In this document: positions 60,630 to 64,000 of the stretch, piece after piece
How the letters are laid out: each line of letters opens with the position of its first letter
How positions within the stretch are numbered: position 1 is the first letter of the stretch
DNA from: CAZEAN01 sp964510225
GTDB lineage: Bacteria; Planctomycetota; Planctomycetia; Isosphaerales; Isosphaeraceae
Direction of reading: 5' to 3'
DNA: 64,000 nt
Assembly: GCA_964510225.1 (NCBI GenBank)
Contig: CAZEAN010000012.1
Location: forward strand, 1-64,000
Position numbers and translations under genes: made by a program
The notes under the pieces: model-generated
The model's database searches: none
Seen by the model: only the letters and a program-made list of their open reading frames with translations
What the model was told of the DNA's origin: nothing

Positions 60630-61997
60630 TTAATGACCGCGACCTGACGAATGCGAGCCTCCCAGCCGGTTCATGAACCAGAGGAAAACCAGGGGTGGGA
60701 GTGTCGTATGGCCGTAGAGGTAATAAAACCAGACAGCAGGGTCATCGTTGACAGTCATCAACCAAGCGTTGTAGTAGGTCAAAGCCCACCAGGCTTGGGC
60801 CCACGGAGTCGCCGCGTGGTATCGAAAGTAGTCGTAACCGGTCCTGAGAAGGAGGCCAAGCGCGACCATCATGATCCCGGTTGCAACTGCCCCGCCGTTG
60901 AGTTGAGCCGCTCCGAGGATCCCGATTGCTGGGCCAGTGAAAGTCTCGTCACGAGGGAATTCGGAACCCGCAATCCAGGCCGAGACCCACTTCTCGCGAC
61001 CGTAGATTGGCTTGTCGTGCCAAATCACGCGTGGAATATATGTCGAAACCAATCGAAGATATGAAGCGCCTAAATCATATGAGGATTTATTGGGGACAGT
61101 GTCGACCATTAGTAGGTAGCCACCGTATTCCTCTGTCTCGCGGCTTGTCGCTTCTCGGCTTGGGTCGTGTTCTTTGTCCTCCCACTCCTTCAGATTGAGG
61201 CTCATTAAGATCTCTGAGACATCAAATGTAGAGACAAAAGTCGTGAAGTTAGAGACACTGACTTCGTTGCCCCGGTTCTTGTAGATCCGCCAGCCAATTG
61301 CCAAAGCGACGACTAAACAACCGACAAAAGCAGTCCCCGCGAGGGTCGCCAAGGAAGGGCGGCGATAGCGTGGGATGTAGAAGGCACAGAGCGTCGTGAG
61401 GACTCCAAACAATGAGAGTGAGCGCTTGCCGAAGTACATCCAGATTAGAGTGTAGGAGAGGGCAAGTGCGATTCCGGCGACCGTCAGGATAGGTTTCGGA
61501 CGATCTCGCTGCCGTCCTGTGACGATCAAGAGGATCCCGCCAACCAATTGCATGGTAGGGAATTGGAAGAAGAGACGCTGGGCTGGAGACATTGAAATGG
61601 TGTCAATGGAATACCAGGTCCGGAGGACGATGTAGGAACTCGCAAGCCCCCAGAGGACACAGGCTGGAACCACGAACCAGAGCAGCTCGGGCGACCAACG
61701 GGTCGGTGCGGCCGGTAACTTCCGGGCAATCGACTTCCCAATCCCCGAATAATACGTCACGAGAAAAAGTAGGAGTGCCCAACAGGCGCGGGCATTCGCG
61801 GCCGTTACAACATCGACCCCACGCGCAAGCAACGCGTAGTCGCGATACATGGTGGCCTGGACGACGTAAATCTGGAAATAACCCGTTAGAAAGAGCCAGA
61901 CTGGGGCAAACGGATCGAATCCTGGTCGAATCAGGCGGCTCAATACAAGCCCGACGATAGTCAAGCCAGTCGCAATTACATACGCTTGGTCGTCCAT
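60630..61997 (-). CDS. Wzy-like O-antigen/oligosaccharide polymerase
   Basis: A 455-residue integral membrane protein with about eleven hydrophobic segments and a large loop (about 250-350) containing TETEEYGGYLL-like and SYLRLVSTYIPRVIWHDKP segments. The last phrase, with Arg in IPRxxW-x-xKP, is a common feature of O-antigen and oligosaccharide-repeat polymerases. It sits between GT4 genes, which supports a role in polymerising a lipid-linked repeat. No Wzx flippase or ABC exporter is visible in the window. Wzy sequences are very divergent, so the call rests on topology and context. Confidence 0.7.
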   Translation of the reverse strand: MDDQAYVIATGLTIVGLVLSRLIRPGFDPFAPVWLFLTGYFQIYVVQATMYRDYALLARGVDVVTAANARACWALLLFLVTYYSGIGKSIARKLPAAPTRWSPELLWFVVPACVLWGLASSYIVLRTWYSIDTISMSPAQRLFFQFPTMQLVGGILLIVTGRQRDRPKPILTVAGIALALSYTLIWMYFGKRSLSLFGVLTTLCAFYIPRYRRPSLATLAGTAFVGCLVVALAIGWRIYKNRGNEVSVSNFTTFVSTFDVSEILMSLNLKEWEDKEHDPSREATSRETEEYGGYLLMVDTVPNKSSYDLGASYLRLVSTYIPRVIWHDKPIYGREKWVSAWIAGSEFPRDETFTGPAIGILGAAQLNGGAVATGIMMVALGLLLRTGYDYFRYHAATPWAQAWWALTYYNAWLMTVNDDPAVWFYYLYGHTTLPPLVFLWFMNRLGGSHSSGRGH

Positions 61998-62051
61998 CAG
62001 GAAGTACCCATCGGATAAATCTGCTCACTTAACTGAATGGTTATTGCTAGA

Positions 62052-63464
62052 TCAGAACTGACTTGGACGGTGTTTGACTGAGTTAATCGCCTCGATGACA
62101 CCGGCGTGATAGCGAGACCAGTTGTACGCTTCTGCTCGACGTCGTGCGGCGATCCCGAGGGATTCGCGCCATTCAGGGTCGCTCCCGAGTTTCTGCATCG
62201 CCACGGCAAGTGCTTCGACATCCGCAGGTGGGACTTCAAGGCATTCTTCGCCGTCCCGTGCCACCGATCCGGCGGAGGGAGTGACGATCAGGGGAAGTCC
62301 TGCAGCCATCGCCTCGTAAGTCACTACGGCGGAGCCTTCGAAGAGCGAAGGAAAAACAAAGACATCGGCGTCCGCCATCAGCGTTGGTACCTCTTGATGC
62401 GGACGACGCCCGAGCAGGTCGACCCCCTCAAGTAAATCGCGAATCGGTTCCAAATTGCTCGGCGGCGCACCCAAGAGTTGGAGTTGCCAGCCTGGTCTTC
62501 GGACCTCGGCCCAGGCTCGAAGGAGATATCCAATCCCCTTTCTCTGACTGATCCCGCCCGCAAAGAGGAATGTACACTCATCAGGACTGGAGGCCCGATG
62601 CCGAGGACGAAAAAGAGTCGTATCGGCGGCATACGGTACAACTTTGATCCGATCTTGTTCGATCCCTTGGCGCTGCAGCTCAGCTGCGAGATGAACCGAA
62701 GGGACCATAATCAGATCGGCACCTTCGAGGTCACGCAATCGCCGTTGATGGAGCCAATTCAGCTCTTGGGCGTCGATCTCTGATTCGCCTAGATAGATCG
62801 AGAAGAACTCGGGCGACCTCCGCTGTTCTTCAGCAAGGACGAGAGATTCTTCGCGGACCTCGCCGTGGACCATACTGAGAACGACCGGAATACCAAGCTG
62901 CCGACAGGTTGGTATCGCATGTTCAGAGCCAACATCACTAAAGAAAAAGCCGACATCGGGTCTGTCACGCTTGATCAGTCGGGCGGCGTGGTGATCGAAT
63001 TGTTCCGTGCGCCAACGGCCGATACTCCGTCGAATCGGGTCACTCCGACCTTGGAGAGATCGTTCCAATCGGAGTCCGCAGTCGAAGGCCAAGGTCCCCG
63101 TGACAAGATCGCTCGGCAGTCCCTCGATGAAGCGTTTCTTGAGGGACCGCTCAATCCGATTGAATTGATGCGGGACCGAACGACGAATGAACCTCAGAAG
63201 CGGGTTCTCATCATGGTAGTAGAAGCCCGTGAGAAACCGCTGGAGTTGACCGCGTTGGGCAAGGCCGAGTGCTGCCTGGTAAGCGGGCGGTCGAGCATCT
63301 GGGCATCCGACAAAGGCTTGTCGGTGGGCGATGGACCGCTGATCTGGTTTCTGGGGGGAGCTAAGATTCAAGAGCTGCGTCACGAGATCTTCCCTGATCT
63401 TCGGAGTCAGCCGATCACTGTTGTCGATGACCAGCATCCTAGAGCCGATCGCGATCCTCGTCAA
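62052..63464 (-). CDS. GT4 family glycosyltransferase
   Basis: A GT-B enzyme of up to 470 residues. SDVGSEHAIPTCRQLGIPVVLSMVHGE is in the acceptor half; VPSVHLAAELQRQGI, FLFAGGISQRKGIGYLLRAW and PSLFEGSAVVTYEAMAAGLPLIVT are in the donor half. The N-terminal 30-40 residues are unlike the family, and GTG 63383 with AGGGA nearby may be the true start (443 residues). It follows the enolase-like gene by 55 bases and precedes the Wzy-like gene by 54, so it belongs to the same run. Confidence 0.85.
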   Translation of the reverse strand: MTRIAIGSRMLVIDNSDRLTPKIREDLVTQLLNLSSPQKPDQRSIAHRQAFVGCPDARPPAYQAALGLAQRGQLQRFLTGFYYHDENPLLRFIRRSVPHQFNRIERSLKKRFIEGLPSDLVTGTLAFDCGLRLERSLQGRSDPIRRSIGRWRTEQFDHHAARLIKRDRPDVGFFFSDVGSEHAIPTCRQLGIPVVLSMVHGEVREESLVLAEEQRRSPEFFSIYLGESEIDAQELNWLHQRRLRDLEGADLIMVPSVHLAAELQRQGIEQDRIKVVPYAADTTLFRPRHRASSPDECTFLFAGGISQRKGIGYLLRAWAEVRRPGWQLQLLGAPPSNLEPIRDLLEGVDLLGRRPHQEVPTLMADADVFVFPSLFEGSAVVTYEAMAAGLPLIVTPSAGSVARDGEECLEVPPADVEALAVAMQKLGSDPEWRESLGIAARRRAEAYNWSRYHAGVIEAINSVKHRPSQF

Positions 63465-63519
63465 GCAAAACCGATGAGACTCTCTCAGCGGCCATCTTCC
63501 AGCGCCCTTCTTTGATCAG

Positions 63520-64000
63520 CTATTTCTCAAACCTGACATCCACTTCAGGGAGCGTTCTCTGGATTTCGTCGATCCGATAACCAAAACCAGGGCCCTTGAG
63601 GGTCGATCTGTCGATGGTACCGCCCCGACGTTGGTAGAGCCCAGGATGGACTACGGCCTCAGGAGCGGAAGCATTAGGATAGAACTGCATTCCGTTAGTT
63701 TCGACACCCATAATGGTTGTTGCATGAGCAGCAAGCTGAACATGAGGTATCTGAGCCAGCATTGGATTGGTTAAGTCCTGGACCATTAACGTCATCCCAT
63801 GGGCCTTAGCCCAGCAGAGCGAGAGCAACGCACCCGTCTGCGTCTTACAAGTCTTCAACGCAACGCCAGTCCATCCGAGAGATCTTCCGAGTCGAATCAA
63901 GCGCCAATCATGGGCACTTTCGTCCATGAAGAGCGGCTTTCGCGCCGAGACCGAATGCACGTCTTCAGGATAGGACTCCAAGTCATAAGGAAATGGCTGT
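63520..64000 (-). CDS. Enolase-superfamily (mandelate racemase type) protein, C-terminal part, cut by right edge
   Basis: About 160 residues at the C-terminal end of an enolase-superfamily enzyme; the frame continues open to the edge of the window, so the N-terminal part is missing. QPFPYDLE, PLFMDESAHDW (metal-site Glu region) and VALKTCKTQTG (likely catalytic Lys strand), followed by MVQDLTNPML and AAHATTIMG, fit the mandelate racemase/muconate lactonising branch. The substrate cannot be inferred from the visible part. It may be the first gene of the polysaccharide run or unrelated to it. Confidence 0.8.
   Translation of the reverse strand, partial: QPFPYDLESYPEDVHSVSARKPLFMDESAHDWRLIRLGRSLGWTGVALKTCKTQTGALLSLCWAKAHGMTLMVQDLTNPMLAQIPHVQLAAHATTIMGVETNGMQFYPNASAPEAVVHPGLYQRRGGTIDRSTLKGPGFGYRIDEIQRTLPEVDVRFEK

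Overview
The window looks like chromosomal DNA of a planctomycete of intermediate G+C content. The case rests on eukaryote-like Ser/Thr kinases with DWG in place of DFG and an HxRGxLGxV glycine loop, one of them fused to 14 WD40 repeats; an ECF sigma factor translationally coupled to such a kinase; a PEP-CTERM protein; a TPR/FG-GAP/ASPIC giant protein; and outer-membrane biogenesis genes (LptE-like, BamD-like). This placement is inferred from gene content, not from a marker-gene tree. No rRNA, tRNA, CRISPR array, insertion sequence or prophage was recognised.

Layout. 1-3.8 kb: a sigma/kinase pair (kinase cut by the left edge), divergent from a PEP-CTERM protein. 4.1-7.1 kb: pyrE, then on the minus strand rpmI-rplT-pheS and a small unknown gene. 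7.3-11 kb: a 1203-residue kinase-WD40 protein with a 24-bp direct repeat in its leader. 11.2-20.6 kb (minus): an SGNH-fold protein and a fatty-acid synthesis cluster (fabD ... fabG, acpP, fabF) interrupted by a 1215-residue TPR/FG-GAP protein and a small (p)ppGpp-hydrolase-like HD protein. 20.8-25.7 kb (plus): carA, purA, uppS, cdsA.

25.8-36 kb (plus): a tight nine-gene run phoH, pgpH/yqfF-like, ybeY, corC-like, recO, BamD-like lipoprotein, lptE-like, folP, proA. 36-39.7 kb: an RmlD-like reductase, a lone ParB-fold protein and a GT39-like membrane glycosyltransferase whose 3' end overlaps the convergent gene. 39.6-46.2 kb (minus): a BtuF-like protein, a pair of M16 peptidases (one without the zinc motif), a GNAT acetyltransferase, a PIG-L/BshB1-like deacetylase and a CrtI-type FAD oxidoreductase. 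A Rieske ferredoxin follows on the plus strand and ends at a bidirectional terminator.

46.8-56 kb (minus): a C-terminal processing protease, a secreted lectin-fold protein, a divergent YchF GTPase and a MoxR-DUF58-transglutaminase unit. 56-63.5 kb: a polysaccharide region with four GT4 and one GT2 glycosyltransferases and a Wzy-like membrane protein. The right edge cuts an enolase-superfamily gene.

Most of the window is housekeeping: lipid, nucleotide, cell-envelope and translation functions. The items most worth a second look are the HD hydrolase inside the fab cluster, the apparently membrane-anchored dihydropteroate synthase, the YchF-like GTPase with altered G1 and G4 motifs, the long C-terminal tail on L35, the two overlapping convergent gene pairs, and the repeated leader of the WD40 kinase. 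No clearly new defence or mobile system was found. Many start codons were moved from the longest reading frame to a downstream codon with a better ribosome-binding site; these choices are explained per gene.
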